A DNA stretch of 51,113 nt from Candidatus Venteria ishoeyi (GCF_030378065.1 NZ_JAUCGJ010000018.1:1-51113), one strand, 5' to 3'. Positions 16,436 through 25,884 are shown, numbered from the stretch's first letter. The notes: a model not told the origin generated them from the letters alone. Numbers and translations are program-made.

Positions 16436-17089
16436 CTAAAAAACAAATGCTTCAGGTTCTGGTGCGCCTTTTAGCATAGGAATATGGGTTTCAAATAAAT
16501 TTTCCGTTATCCAGGTTTCCGCGCTAGTGCGGGTAATACATTGCGCTTCCATTAACGGCGTGGAGCCTGTTACCACAAATAAACGTCCATTTATTTTTAA
16601 TAATTCCTGGAACAAGCTTGTAGATAAGGGTATGGAACCTGTTACCACAATCACATCATATTGTGTTTGTGATTGATAATTATCAAAAATATCCGCAGTT
16701 TCCAGGGTGACATTTTCAATACACAATTGATTGAGCTTGCTTTCTGCCTGTCGGGTAAAACTAATTTCCCTATCAATACTCCACACATGATGGCCTAACT
16801 TGGCAAGTAAAGCGGTTAACCAGGCACTGCCAGTGCCAATCTCAAGAATATCATCATTCTGGGAAATATTTAATGCTTGTAATAAACGTCCAATAATGCG
16901 CGGTTCTAACATCACCTCGTCATGCCCCAGTGGAATCTGGGTATCAGAAAAAGCCAGTTGCTTAAAGTTTTCCGGGACAAAAACCTCTCTGGGGATACTG
17001 CTCATGGCCTCCAGCACCGTAGGTTCCAGCACTTCCCAGGGACGTATTTGTTGTTCAATCATGTTAAAACGTGCTTGTTCAATATCCAT
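16436..17089 (-). CDS. pcm: Protein-L-isoaspartate O-methyltransferase family protein
   Basis: 217 residues. The PCMT fold uses SAM to methylate isoaspartyl residues in damaged proteins. The N-terminal block (ARFNMIEQQIRPWEVLEP, then REVFVPENFKQLAFSDTQIPL) is characteristic of the gammaproteobacterial tolC-linked form. The SAM-binding motif ILEIGTGSAWLTALLA lies near residues 81-96, followed by the acidic strand-2 end (VWSIDRE) and VIVVTGSIP. It is on the same strand immediately upstream of tolC. Because several tolC-linked members diverge from classical Pcm, the isoaspartate substrate is likely rather than certain. Confidence 0.85.
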   Translation of the reverse strand: MDIEQARFNMIEQQIRPWEVLEPTVLEAMSSIPREVFVPENFKQLAFSDTQIPLGHDEVMLEPRIIGRLLQALNISQNDDILEIGTGSAWLTALLAKLGHHVWSIDREISFTRQAESKLNQLCIENVTLETADIFDNYQSQTQYDVIVVTGSIPLSTSLFQELLKINGRLFVVTGSTPLMEAQCITRTSAETWITENLFETHIPMLKGAPEPEAFVF

Positions 17090-17100
17090 GCTTTTCTATC

Positions 17101-17577
17101 CTAAGTATCAGGTGTAGTCATTTTTTTTGCAGGTGTTTTTTGTTGAGGTGGCGGCTGACAATATTGTTCCGCCTGCTTACGAGCGCGTTCTATTTCAGCA
17201 CTACGATCTGCTTGTTTCAGCAATTGTATCTTATTATCATCACCTTGTATCGCAACCTTATCCCCTGATTCCAGTTGTTGCAGGTTTTTACGCGCAAGCG
17301 CGCAATTACGTTGATAAACCTGCGCTACGGTCATGTTATCAGTGAGTTCAGGGATTTCTATGGTTTCAGTTTCTGATTTTTTGTTCTTTTCTTCAGCTTC
17401 TTCGGCAGCAAAAGTTGATGCGCTTTCCAGCTCAATATTTTGCGTCTCCACATCCGCAGGCGGTGGTATCTGCGAGAAATGCATATTGCCTTCAGCATCA
17501 ACCCACTGGTAAACCTGCTCATCAGCAGATACCAGTGTTGCATGTAATAATAAAAAATAGATAATAAAGAATTTCAT
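17101..17577 (-). CDS. DUF4124-domain exported protein
   Basis: 158 residues. A signal peptide (1-18, ending LVSA) precedes a DUF4124 module, recognisable as VYQWVDAEGNMHFSQIPPP. A Glu/Lys-rich linker (AEEAEEKNKKSETETIEIPE) and a helical part (VAQVYQRNCALARKNLQQLES) follow, ending in a Pro/Lys-rich tail. DUF4124 proteins are small periplasmic proteins of gammaproteobacteria with no established biochemical role. It ends 12 bases before the pcm start, so pcm and tolC may be read from the same transcript. Confidence 0.8.
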   Translation of the reverse strand: MKFFIIYFLLLHATLVSADEQVYQWVDAEGNMHFSQIPPPADVETQNIELESASTFAAEEAEEKNKKSETETIEIPELTDNMTVAQVYQRNCALARKNLQQLESGDKVAIQGDDNKIQLLKQADRSAEIERARKQAEQYCQPPPQQKTPAKKMTTPDT

Positions 17578-17596
17578 TGCTAAGTATCCTGGCTCA

Positions 17597-17625
17597 GTAG
17601 AGACGTAGTATTGCTACGTCTCTAC
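17597..17625. terminator. Hairpin between pntB and the DUF4124 gene
   Basis: Perfect-stem hairpin with arms GTAGAGACGTAG and CTACGTCTCTAC around a short loop, just after the pntB stop on the minus strand. There is no strong T tract, so termination is inferred from position. A shortened relative is at 24661-24683. Confidence 0.55.
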
Positions 17626-17631
17626 AGTATG

Positions 17632-19014
17632 CTAAAACTCCTTAACACTCTGAATCAGTTCAGCGGCCATTTTCTGACCATCGCCAAACAGCATACGGGT
17701 ATTATCGGCAAAAAACAGTCCGTTTTCCACGCCGGAGAAACCCGCGCCACGTCCACGTTTAACGACAATCACGTTTTTCGCTTTATCGGCATCCAGAATC
17801 GGCATCCCATAAATCGGGCTGTCCGGGTCGGTACGGGCAACCGGGTTAACCACGTCATTGGCACCGATAACCAGGGCCACGTCGGCTTGTGGGAATTCAG
17901 CATTAATTTCATCCAGATCAGCAATGATGTCATAAGGCACGCCAGCTTCCGCCAGCAATACATTCATATGCCCCGGCATTCTGCCAGCCACCGGATGAAT
18001 GGCAAATTTAACATCAACACCGCGCTCTTGCAGTAATTTGGTGAGTTCCCAGATTTTATGCTGTGCCTGGGCTACGGCCATGCCATAACCGGGAATGATG
18101 ATCACTTTGCTGGCATAGGCCATCATAACGGCAACATCAGGCGCGTCTATGGGTTTCATATCGCCTTCAACTTCTGTACTGCTGCCGCTACTGCCGCCAA
18201 ACTTGCTGAACAATACATTGGTTAAAGAACGGTTCATGGCTTTTGCCATTAACTGTGTCAGCAAAGTACCGGCAGCACCCACCACGGTACCGGCAATAAT
18301 CATTGCGGCATTACCCAATACAAAACCTTCAAATGCCACTGCTAAACCGGTTAAGGCATTGTACAGGGAGATAACGACAGGCATATCCGCGCCACCAATC
18401 GGCAGGGTCATCATAATGCCAAAAGCAAAGGCCAGTACAAAAAAGACCAGTAACAAAAACAAACTGACTTCCGAGCCTTGCAAAATGGTGACTAAACCCA
18501 GCAAGATGATACTGACAAAAATACCCAGGTTGACGTAGTTCTGACCGGAAAACAACAGGGATTTGCGAATTAAACCCTGGAGTTTGGCAAAGGCGATAAT
18601 CGAACCGGATAAGGATACCGTGCCGATGATAGCACCTAATACAGCCAGGGTTAAAGCCACCAGACCAAAATCGGCATGTTCCATACCGGAGAGTTTAATC
18701 AGTTCCACAGCGGCAATTGCCGCCGCCGCGCCGCCGCCCATGCCGTTGTACAGGGCGATCATCTGTGGCATGTCCGCCATGGCGACTTTTTTTGCAGAAA
18801 CAAAGGCAATCGTGCTGCCAATGAGTATTGCCAGCATCATCAGACCATAGTTATGCAAATCCGGGGTGGCAAAGGTGGCAATGGTTGCCAGTATCATGCC
18901 CACGCCTGCCCAGAGTATGCCGCTTCTGGCAGTGACCGGCGAACTCATGCGCTGGAGTCCTAAAATAAACAGCACCGCAGCAAGAAAATAACTGCTTTCA
19001 ATCAACCAGCTCAT
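17632..19014 (-). CDS. pntB: NAD(P) transhydrogenase subunit beta
   Basis: 460 residues, normal for PntB. It is part of the proton-pumping transhydrogenase that transfers hydride from NADH to NADP+ using the proton motive force. The N-terminal two thirds has several transmembrane helices (including AIIGTVSLSGSIIAFAKLQG, IMMTLPIGGADMPVVISLYNALTGLAVAFEGF). The C-terminal domain III binds NADP(H): VIIIPGYGMAVAQAQHKIWEL, GRMPGHMNVLLAEAGVPYD, and VIGANDVVNPVAR...PIYGMPILDADKAKNVIVVKR. The start overlaps the pntAb stop by 4 bases (ATGA). The three pnt genes form one operon and the complex looks complete. Confidence 0.96.
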   Translation of the reverse strand: MSWLIESSYFLAAVLFILGLQRMSSPVTARSGILWAGVGMILATIATFATPDLHNYGLMMLAILIGSTIAFVSAKKVAMADMPQMIALYNGMGGGAAAAIAAVELIKLSGMEHADFGLVALTLAVLGAIIGTVSLSGSIIAFAKLQGLIRKSLLFSGQNYVNLGIFVSIILLGLVTILQGSEVSLFLLLVFFVLAFAFGIMMTLPIGGADMPVVISLYNALTGLAVAFEGFVLGNAAMIIAGTVVGAAGTLLTQLMAKAMNRSLTNVLFSKFGGSSGSSTEVEGDMKPIDAPDVAVMMAYASKVIIIPGYGMAVAQAQHKIWELTKLLQERGVDVKFAIHPVAGRMPGHMNVLLAEAGVPYDIIADLDEINAEFPQADVALVIGANDVVNPVARTDPDSPIYGMPILDADKAKNVIVVKRGRGAGFSGVENGLFFADNTRMLFGDGQKMAAELIQSVKEF

Positions 19015-19322
19015 GCTTTACCACCTCTTTTATCGCCTTGGCTGCTCTTAAACATTTCCAACATGCGTTCCGTGACCACATAACCACCCACGGCGTTACC
19101 CGCAGCCAGCACGATACCGATAAACCCAACACTAAGTTCCAGGGTGCCTTCGGCGTGTCCCATTGCCACCATTGCGCCCACCAGCACGATACCGTGCACG
19201 AAGTTGGAGCCGGACATCAGGGGGGTGTGTAAAATCACCGGTACTTTGGAAATGACGACATAACCGGTAAAAGCGGATAACATAAAAATATATACAGCGG
19301 TAAAACCGGTAAATCCATCCAT
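19011..19322 (-). CDS. pntAb: NAD(P) transhydrogenase subunit alpha, membrane part
   Basis: 103 residues with three hydrophobic helices (FTAVYIFMLSAFTGYVVISKVP, FVHGIVLVGAMVAMGHA, GFIGIVLAAGNAVGGYVV). This is the membrane portion of the alpha chain, encoded separately from the nucleotide-binding portion, as in the split-alpha transhydrogenases of many proteobacteria. It overlaps pntB by 4 bases and the upstream pntAa by 1 base, which ties synthesis of the three chains together. Confidence 0.95.
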   Translation of the reverse strand: MDGFTGFTAVYIFMLSAFTGYVVISKVPVILHTPLMSGSNFVHGIVLVGAMVAMGHAEGTLELSVGFIGIVLAAGNAVGGYVVTERMLEMFKSSQGDKRGGKA

Positions 19323-20449
19323 CAGGCGGCTCCTTCTAATAATTCGCGTGTAGCGGCGTGTTTGATTTCTCCATCATGGGTCAGCGCGCTACCGGTGATG
19401 ACTTCATCTTCCCAATCCAGTTTTAAATTACCTTCAGCTATCATCAGCGTCAGCAGGTTAAATAGGTTTTTGGAATACATTTCACTGGCATGTAATGGCA
19501 TCTGGCTGGCAACATCCAGTGGTGCATGAATTTTTACACCGCCATGCTCAATGGTTTCACCCGGCTGGGTGAGTTCGCAGTTGCCGCCGCCTTCTGCGGC
19601 TAAGTCAACGATGACGGAACCGGGACGCATGCGCGCTACCATATTTTGCAGAATGATTTTTGGTGAAGCGCGTCCTGGAATTGCCGCTGTGGTAATCACC
19701 ACATGGGCTTTAGCGATATGATCGGCGAGTACATCACGCTGCTGCTGTTTTTCTGCTTCAGTCAATTCACGCGCGTAACCGCCTTCACCTTCGGCTTTTA
19801 CGTCCATATCAATGAATTTTGCACCCAGTGATTCGCATTGTTCTTTGGTGGCTGCGCGCACATCATAGGCTTCAACTACAGCACCCAAACGACGTGCGGT
19901 GGCGATGGCCTGCAATCCAGCTACACCTGCACCGATAACCAAAACACTGGCAGGACGAATGGTACCCGCTGCCGTGGTCAGCATGGGGAAAAAGACCGGG
20001 GCCATGTCTGCGCCCATTAATACCGCTTTATAACCGGCAATAGAGGCCTGTGATGACAAGGCATCAATCGCCTGCGCACGGGAAATACGCGGTACCAGTT
20101 CCATTGCCAAGGCAGTAATTTTTTTCTGCTGGAGTTTTTTGACCAGTTCCGGTTGTTTGTGCGCTGCCATAAAACCAATTAAAATACAGCCATCGGGCAT
20201 TTTTTCAACATCTTCAAGCGTGGCCTGCACGCTTAATATGATATCCGCCTTGTCATATAAGGCCGCGCTATCCTGTGCAAGACTAACATCATCACCATAG
20301 TCTTCATCATGAAAAAAAGCGCTGCCGCCCATGTCTTTTTCAATACGGATTTCTGCCCCCAAAGCTTTCAGTCGTCGGGCAACATCCGGCACCAGGGCAA
20401 CTCGATGCTCTCCGGCAACCTGCCCTTTTGGTACTACAATTACTGGCAT
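19322..20449 (-). CDS. pntAa: NAD(P) transhydrogenase subunit alpha, NAD-binding part
   Basis: 375 residues. Domain I of transhydrogenase binds NAD(H) in the cytoplasm. The alanine dehydrogenase/PNT fold is visible: PKGQVAGEHRVALVPDVARRL at the start, the Rossmann motif VLVIGAGVAGLQAIATARRLGAVVEAYD near residues 169-196, and VDLAAEGGGNCELTQPGE near 287-304. It is first in the pntAa-pntAb-pntB operon, reading away from the divergent lpxB. A 103-base gap separates the two and must hold both promoters; no boxes were convincing. Confidence 0.96.
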   Translation of the reverse strand: MPVIVVPKGQVAGEHRVALVPDVARRLKALGAEIRIEKDMGGSAFFHDEDYGDDVSLAQDSAALYDKADIILSVQATLEDVEKMPDGCILIGFMAAHKQPELVKKLQQKKITALAMELVPRISRAQAIDALSSQASIAGYKAVLMGADMAPVFFPMLTTAAGTIRPASVLVIGAGVAGLQAIATARRLGAVVEAYDVRAATKEQCESLGAKFIDMDVKAEGEGGYARELTEAEKQQQRDVLADHIAKAHVVITTAAIPGRASPKIILQNMVARMRPGSVIVDLAAEGGGNCELTQPGETIEHGGVKIHAPLDVASQMPLHASEMYSKNLFNLLTLMIAEGNLKLDWEDEVITGSALTHDGEIKHAATRELLEGAA

Positions 20450-20552
20450 GTTCTTTATTCTCCAAAATTCTAAGCCGAATCAAAATTGCAACATGATACT
20501 ATAGCTCAGACGATTTCTGTTAAAGAAAATATGTGATGGGTTTTTATTGGAA

Positions 20553-21701
20553 ATGAAAATTGCAATTGTGGCAGGTGAGCTATCCGGGGATATGATCGGT
20601 GCGGGTTTGGTGCGTGAACTCAAGCAACACTTTCCTGATGCTGTTTTTTCTGGTATTGGTGGACCACAGATTCAGGCAGCAGCGGGGGAATTTAATGTGG
20701 TGTGTCCGCTGGAATTGTTATCGGTAATGGGCCTGGTTGATGTGTTGAAACGCTACCCGGCGCTACGCCGCTGTTTTAAGCGTTTAAGCCAGACTTTTCT
20801 GGATAATCCCCCCGATATTTTTATCGGCGTTGATGCCCCGGATTTTAATCTGCGCCTGGAACGGGTACTAAAACAGGCGGGTATTCCAACGCTGCATTAT
20901 GTCAGCCCCACCGTCTGGGCCTGGCGCGAATATCGGATGAAAAAAATTATTGCATCCTGTGACTGGATGTTGACCCTGTTTCCTTTTGAAGCGTCTTATT
21001 ATGAAAAACAAGGGCATCCTGTGACCTTTACCGGGCATCCACTGGCACAACAAATCCCCTTGCGCAATCCGCCGGAACCTGCGCGGGAAAGTTTGGGCCT
21101 GCCGTTGCAAGGCCAATATATTGCTTTATTGCCAGGTAGTCGCCAGGGTGAGGTTAGCCGTTTAACCCGTCCTTTCCTGGAAACAGCCTTACTTTTACTT
21201 AAACAAAAACCAAACTTGCGCTTTTTAGTGCCGCTGGCAAATGCTAAGATGCGCCAGATTTTTCAGGAACAGGCGGGTGACTTATTGACAAAGTTACCCT
21301 TAGAACTGCTCGATGGGCAAGCGCGAACTGCAATGACAGCAGCAGATGCCATATTGCTGGCATCTGGCACTGCAACGCTGGAAGCGGCTTTGATTAAGCG
21401 TCCTATGGTGATTGCTTATAAACTGTCAGCACTGACCTGGCTACTTGCCAGCCGTTTGGTTAAGGTGCCCTGGGTTGGGCAGCCAAATTTATTGGCTGGA
21501 AAAAAAATTGTACCGGAGTTTTTACAAAAAGAAGCCACAGCCGAAAATATGAGTGCTGCTTTGCTGGCCTATTTTACCCAGCCTGAAACTGCAACGCTAC
21601 TCACTGCACATTTTGATGCCATTCATCAGCAACTAAAACAACCCGCTGATGAACGCGCAGCCACCGCCGTATTACAATTGCTTGCACAGTATTCCAAGTA
21701 A
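20553..21701 (+). CDS. lpxB: Lipid-A-disaccharide synthase
   Basis: 382 residues. This GT19 glycosyltransferase joins UDP-2,3-diacylglucosamine and lipid X to make the lipid A disaccharide at the inner membrane, which shows that the organism makes lipopolysaccharide. Motifs: IAIVAGELSGDMIGAGLVREL at the start, the FSGIGGPQIQAAG-type loop, VSPTVWAWREYRMKKI near 120-135, FTGHPLAQQIPL and LLPGSRQGEVSRL. The ATG at 20553 is preferred over a TTG two codons upstream. The gene stands apart from lpxA, lpxD and fabZ, which usually surround it. Length is normal. Confidence 0.95.
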   Translation: MKIAIVAGELSGDMIGAGLVRELKQHFPDAVFSGIGGPQIQAAAGEFNVVCPLELLSVMGLVDVLKRYPALRRCFKRLSQTFLDNPPDIFIGVDAPDFNLRLERVLKQAGIPTLHYVSPTVWAWREYRMKKIIASCDWMLTLFPFEASYYEKQGHPVTFTGHPLAQQIPLRNPPEPARESLGLPLQGQYIALLPGSRQGEVSRLTRPFLETALLLLKQKPNLRFLVPLANAKMRQIFQEQAGDLLTKLPLELLDGQARTAMTAADAILLASGTATLEAALIKRPMVIAYKLSALTWLLASRLVKVPWVGQPNLLAGKKIVPEFLQKEATAENMSAALLAYFTQPETATLLTAHFDAIHQQLKQPADERAATAVLQLLAQYSK

Positions 21702-21754
21702 TCATTATTCCTGAATACGTGCGTATTACTTATCCAAGAGATATTCAAATTAAC

Positions 21755-24658
21755 ATGTTGCAACGTTTAAAACACCTTTTCTCCACTTCAATACGTTTTC
21801 GTTTGACGCTGGGTATCGCGCTTATCCAAATATTGACGATGAGTTTGTTCGCCCTGAGTATTACCTGGTATCAGCACCACTTTCTGGAACTGAGTCATGA
21901 ACTGACTCATGCCACCTATCTGCAATTACTGGAAAAAATGGCCGGTGGTATCTTGTTATTTATCCTTGTCACCGTGCTGATTGGTACCGGTCTGGTTGCC
22001 ATGTTTTCCCATCATTTAACGGTGCGCTTATCTTATTTATTGGATGCCATGCAGGAGATTCGTGGAGGGCAACGTCATTTACGGGTGGATGCCAGCGGTA
22101 AAGATGAAATCGCGCAGTTAGGTGATAGCTTTAACCTGATGATTGATACCTTGAGCATACGGGAAGTGGAATTACAAAATACCCGTGAGCGTTTAATGCT
22201 GGCAATGCGTGGCTCTAATGATGGTTTATGGGATTGGGACTTACAAACCGGCAGGGTGTTTTATTCCACGCGCTGGAAACGTATGCTGGGGTATCGGGAT
22301 TATGAAATTCACGATACGCTGGATGAGTGGCGCAAGCGTATCCATCCCGAAGATCGGGAGCTTGCACAGCAGAATTTAGACTGGCATTTGCAAGGTGAAA
22401 GTCTACAATACGAAAGTATCTATCGTCTGCATCACAAAGCCGGACATTATCTTTGGGTTTTATCCCGTGGTGTGGCTTTACGTGATGAGGAAAGCAATGC
22501 AATTCGCATGGTCGGCACTCATACCGACATCAGCCAGCTTAAAGAAACGGAAGCACAGCTCAGCGCAACCAATTCCCGTCTGGGTAAACTGATAGAAAGT
22601 ATGCACGATGGTATTCTGGTTGAGGATGAAAATCAGCAGATCATTTTGGTGAATCAAAATTTTTGTGATCATCTGGGCCTGGACAGCCCGGCTGCCGAAC
22701 TGGTTGGGCAGTCGCATGAACAGGTGCTGGAACAGATTGCCTGTCGTGAAATGGATGCTTTTATGCATCGCATTAAACAATTGGAAGCTGAAAAAGCAGC
22801 CTGTTTTGGTGAGGTTTTCAGCCTGAGAAATGGGCGTATTCTGGAGCGTGATTATATTCCTATTGTGGTTGCCGGACAGTTTCGGGGGCAAATGTGGCAA
22901 TATGGCGATATAACCCAGCGCAAGCAAATGGAGGTGGAGTTATTTAATCAGAAAGAACGCTTACTGGTGACCTTGGATTCCATTAATGAGGGGGTTATCG
23001 CCACTGATGATAAAAGCCGCATTGAGTATCTCAATCCAGTTGCTGAGCAATTAACCGGCTGGCAGGAAAGTCATGCCCGTTTGCAGCATTTGAGTCGTGT
23101 TTTCCCCATTATTGATGAAGACAAGCAACAGGCACTACCTGATTTCTCCAGACAAATACTGGAGGCAACGCAGGCCTTCCATCAACAGCGCCATATTGCG
23201 CTGGTCAATGCTGCCAAGCAACAATATTCGATAGAAATTTCCGCTGCACCAATTTGTGATCACACCGGAAAACGGACTGGCAGTGTGATTGTATTTCGTG
23301 ATGTCAGCAAAGCGCGTGAAATGGAAACCCAGATGCGCTGGCAAGCCACGCACGATGTCTTAACGGGGCTGGCTAATCGCCGTCAATTTGAAAATACCTT
23401 AAATAAATTATTGGAAGATGCCAAGCTGCATCAGCATCAACACATTTTACTGTATCTGGATCTGGATCAATTTAAAATCATTAACGATACCAGCGGACAC
23501 CGCGCAGGTGATGCCTTATTAACCCAGTTAGCAACCTTGTTACAGGCGCAGATTCAGGAAAACGATTTGCTCGCACGTTTAGGCGGTGATGAATTTGGGG
23601 TTTTATTACATGATCAGGACTTAAATAGTGCTTATGAGATTGCTGAGCGCCTGCGCAGCGTGGTCAGCAGTCTGCGTTTTGACTGGCAGGGAAAAATTTA
23701 TACCATTGGTGTCAGTATTGGCATGACCCAAATTCACACCTTGTCCGGCGCACCTGAAGATGTCATGAGCATGGCGGATATTGCCTGCTATGCGGCTAAA
23801 GAGCAGGGGCGTAACCGAATTCATATTCACGAAGCCAATGATCAAAAGGTATTGCAACATCAGGGTGAAATGCGCTGGACTAACCGTATACGTCATGCCC
23901 TGGAAGCTCAGCAATTTGAGCTTTACGCACAGGCGATTAAACCTTTAACAAGCAGTGTCACAACAACAGAAACAGCCGGTTTGCATGTTGAAATCTTATT
24001 GCGTCTACATGATGAGACAGACGGTATTATCTGCCCGGATACTTTTATTCCTGCCGCAGAGCGTTACAACCTGATGCATTTGATTGATCGTTGGGTACTC
24101 AACAGCGTGTTTAAGCAATTAAGCCCTTTTTGCAAAATGAATGCTACACATCCCGTGCTGGATGTTTGTGCGATTAATCTTTCCGGTGATTCTCTGGGAG
24201 ATGAAAACCTGCTGTCATATATTCAGGAACTCTTTACCCTGTACTCCTTACCCCCCGAAAAAATCTGTTTTGAAATCACCGAAACCGTTGCCGTCAGTAA
24301 TCTTGTCAAGGCGACACATTTTATTACAAAATTGCGGGAAATGGGTTGTCGTTTTGCGCTGGATGATTTTGGCACCGGCTTATCCTCTTTTGCCTATCTG
24401 AAACAACTTCCCGTAGACTACTTAAAAATTGACGGCAGTTTTGTGCAGGATATTCTTAAAGATGAAAGTGACCACGCCATTGTTGAGGCCATTAATGACA
24501 TTGGTCAGACTTTGGGTCTGAAAACCATTGCCGAGTTTGTTGAAAGCCCGGAAATTGAAGCCCGTTTACAGGCAATGGGGCTGGATTATGCGCAAGGTTA
24601 TGGCATTGAGCGTCCCATGGCATTATCAACATGGCTGAAGAAAAATTTTCCTTCCTGA
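21755..24658 (+). CDS. Membrane-bound PAS-GGDEF-EAL cyclic-di-GMP enzyme
   Basis: About 967 residues from the ATG at 21755; a GTG twelve codons earlier is the alternative. Order: two transmembrane helices (about 18-40 and 60-85) with only a short periplasmic loop; HAMP (about 85-137); three PAS units (DGLWDWDLQTGRVFYSTRWK, then ESMHDGILVEDENQQIILVN, then DSINEGVIATDDKSRIEYLN); GGDEF with intact RLGGDEF near 607-613; EAL with EILLRL near 745, NLSGDSL, FEITET, DDFGTG near 869 and LKIDGSFV. Both active sites look functional. The RxxD product-inhibition site is QEND here, so feedback by c-di-GMP is probably absent. It follows lpxB by 53 bases and may share its transcript. Confidence 0.93.
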   Translation: MLQRLKHLFSTSIRFRLTLGIALIQILTMSLFALSITWYQHHFLELSHELTHATYLQLLEKMAGGILLFILVTVLIGTGLVAMFSHHLTVRLSYLLDAMQEIRGGQRHLRVDASGKDEIAQLGDSFNLMIDTLSIREVELQNTRERLMLAMRGSNDGLWDWDLQTGRVFYSTRWKRMLGYRDYEIHDTLDEWRKRIHPEDRELAQQNLDWHLQGESLQYESIYRLHHKAGHYLWVLSRGVALRDEESNAIRMVGTHTDISQLKETEAQLSATNSRLGKLIESMHDGILVEDENQQIILVNQNFCDHLGLDSPAAELVGQSHEQVLEQIACREMDAFMHRIKQLEAEKAACFGEVFSLRNGRILERDYIPIVVAGQFRGQMWQYGDITQRKQMEVELFNQKERLLVTLDSINEGVIATDDKSRIEYLNPVAEQLTGWQESHARLQHLSRVFPIIDEDKQQALPDFSRQILEATQAFHQQRHIALVNAAKQQYSIEISAAPICDHTGKRTGSVIVFRDVSKAREMETQMRWQATHDVLTGLANRRQFENTLNKLLEDAKLHQHQHILLYLDLDQFKIINDTSGHRAGDALLTQLATLLQAQIQENDLLARLGGDEFGVLLHDQDLNSAYEIAERLRSVVSSLRFDWQGKIYTIGVSIGMTQIHTLSGAPEDVMSMADIACYAAKEQGRNRIHIHEANDQKVLQHQGEMRWTNRIRHALEAQQFELYAQAIKPLTSSVTTTETAGLHVEILLRLHDETDGIICPDTFIPAAERYNLMHLIDRWVLNSVFKQLSPFCKMNATHPVLDVCAINLSGDSLGDENLLSYIQELFTLYSLPPEKICFEITETVAVSNLVKATHFITKLREMGCRFALDDFGTGLSSFAYLKQLPVDYLKIDGSFVQDILKDESDHAIVEAINDIGQTLGLKTIAEFVESPEIEARLQAMGLDYAQGYGIERPMALSTWLKKNFPS

Positions 24659-24660
24659 TA

Positions 24661-24683
24661 GCGACGTAGCATTGCTACGTCGC
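24661..24683. terminator. Hairpin between the GGDEF-EAL gene and hypD
   Basis: Arms GCGACGTAGC and GCTACGTCGC, 2 bases after the GGDEF-EAL stop. It is related to the hairpin at 17597-17625 but with a GCGACG outer stem instead of GAGACG, changed on both arms. No T tract, so a terminator role is inferred from location. Confidence 0.45.
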
Positions 24684-24702
24684 CACATAATTTAGAGATC
24701 TC

Positions 24703-25830
24703 ATGTCAAATAGCACATTAGATAGCAACAAGCAGGCTAAATATTGGCTGCAACGTATTCATGAACTGGATTTACAACAGCCTGTCCGCATCATGAATGT
24801 GTGTGGTGGGCATGAGCGCGCCATTACTATGGCAGGATTGCGCAGTGCCTTGCCCAAAGCAGTTGAACTGATTCCAGGGCCGGGTTGTCCGGTGTGCATC
24901 TGTCCTGAAGAAGATATTTACGAAGCTATACAAATCAGCTTGCAGGAAAATGTAATTTTAGTGGCCTTTGGCGACATGCTGCGAGTACCGGTGAATGTTC
25001 ATCATGGTGAAGTGCGCACGCTGGATCAGGCCAAAGGCGCAGGTGCGGATATTCGTCCCATCGCCTCACCGCAGGAAGCGATAGACATTGCCAGACAGCA
25101 CCCGCAAACAACCGTGGTGTTTTTTGCCGCAGGTTTTGAAACCACGATGGCTCCCGTTGCCGCGATGATAGCGCAAGGTGCACCTGATAATCTGTGCCTA
25201 TTGTTATCCGGGCGTTTAACCTGGCCAGCAGTCGCCATGTTGCTGGAATCCGGCAGCCCTGGTTTTGATTGTCTGGTTGCACCGGGTCATGTGGCAACGG
25301 TCATGGGCGCGGAAGAATGGACATTTGTGGTAAAACAATACAGCCTGCCAACGGCAGTGGCGGGTTTTTACAGTGAAAGCCTGCTGGCTGCATTTTATTC
25401 AGTGCTACGCCAAAAAATTGAGCAGCGCCTGTTTCTGGATAATTGTTATCCAGAGTTGGTGCAGCAGCAGGGCAATCCTTCTGCCCGTAAGCAACTGCAA
25501 CAGGTATTTAATATTATTGATGCCAATTGGCGCGGCATTGGTACGATTCCCGCCTCAGGCTATGCCTTAAACGACCAATACGCAGCGCATGATGCTCGCC
25601 AGCGTTACCCCGATTATCGTGATATGGCGCGCAAACGCGCAGGTCAGATGCCGCCGGGTTGTGACTGTGCCAAGGTGGTATTAGGTAAAATTTATCCAGA
25701 CCAATGCCGTCTCTATGGCAAGGCCTGCACACCGCGCAATCCGGTGGGGCCTTGCATGGTATCTGATGAAGGCGCTTGCCGTATCTGGTGGGCTGGCGGT
25801 GTTCGGCAGTCACGCTCAAAAATAGCGTAG
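24703..25830 (+). CDS. hypD: HypD, NiFe-hydrogenase maturation factor
   Basis: 375 residues, normal HypD length. With HypC, HypD holds the Fe(CN)2CO moiety while the NiFe-hydrogenase cofactor is built. The iron-binding Cys34 lies in MNVCGGHERAI, and the redox pair is in ELIPGPGCPVCICPEED (Cys62, Cys65 and Cys67). The C-terminal [4Fe-4S] cysteines are visible in PPGCDCAKV, PDQCRLYGKACTP and GPCMVSDEGAC. The usual HypD sequence is CGGHTHAI; here it is CGGHERAI. No hypC, hypE or hydrogenase genes are in the window, so the rest must lie elsewhere, or this paralogue has another role. Confidence 0.9.
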   Translation: MSNSTLDSNKQAKYWLQRIHELDLQQPVRIMNVCGGHERAITMAGLRSALPKAVELIPGPGCPVCICPEEDIYEAIQISLQENVILVAFGDMLRVPVNVHHGEVRTLDQAKGAGADIRPIASPQEAIDIARQHPQTTVVFFAAGFETTMAPVAAMIAQGAPDNLCLLLSGRLTWPAVAMLLESGSPGFDCLVAPGHVATVMGAEEWTFVVKQYSLPTAVAGFYSESLLAAFYSVLRQKIEQRLFLDNCYPELVQQQGNPSARKQLQQVFNIIDANWRGIGTIPASGYALNDQYAAHDARQRYPDYRDMARKRAGQMPPGCDCAKVVLGKIYPDQCRLYGKACTPRNPVGPCMVSDEGACRIWWAGGVRQSRSKIA

Positions 25831-25857
25831 GTGTATTTGAAACAGTGGAGTAGAAAT

Positions 25858-25884
25858 GGTGGAATACGCTATCGCTATTTCACC
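25858..25884. terminator. Imperfect hairpin between convergent hypD and the GT-like gene
   Basis: GGTGGAATACGC and GCTATTTCACC pair imperfectly around TATC. It sits midway in the 81-base gap between convergent genes, where a shared terminator would be expected. No T tract on either side. Confidence 0.35.
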
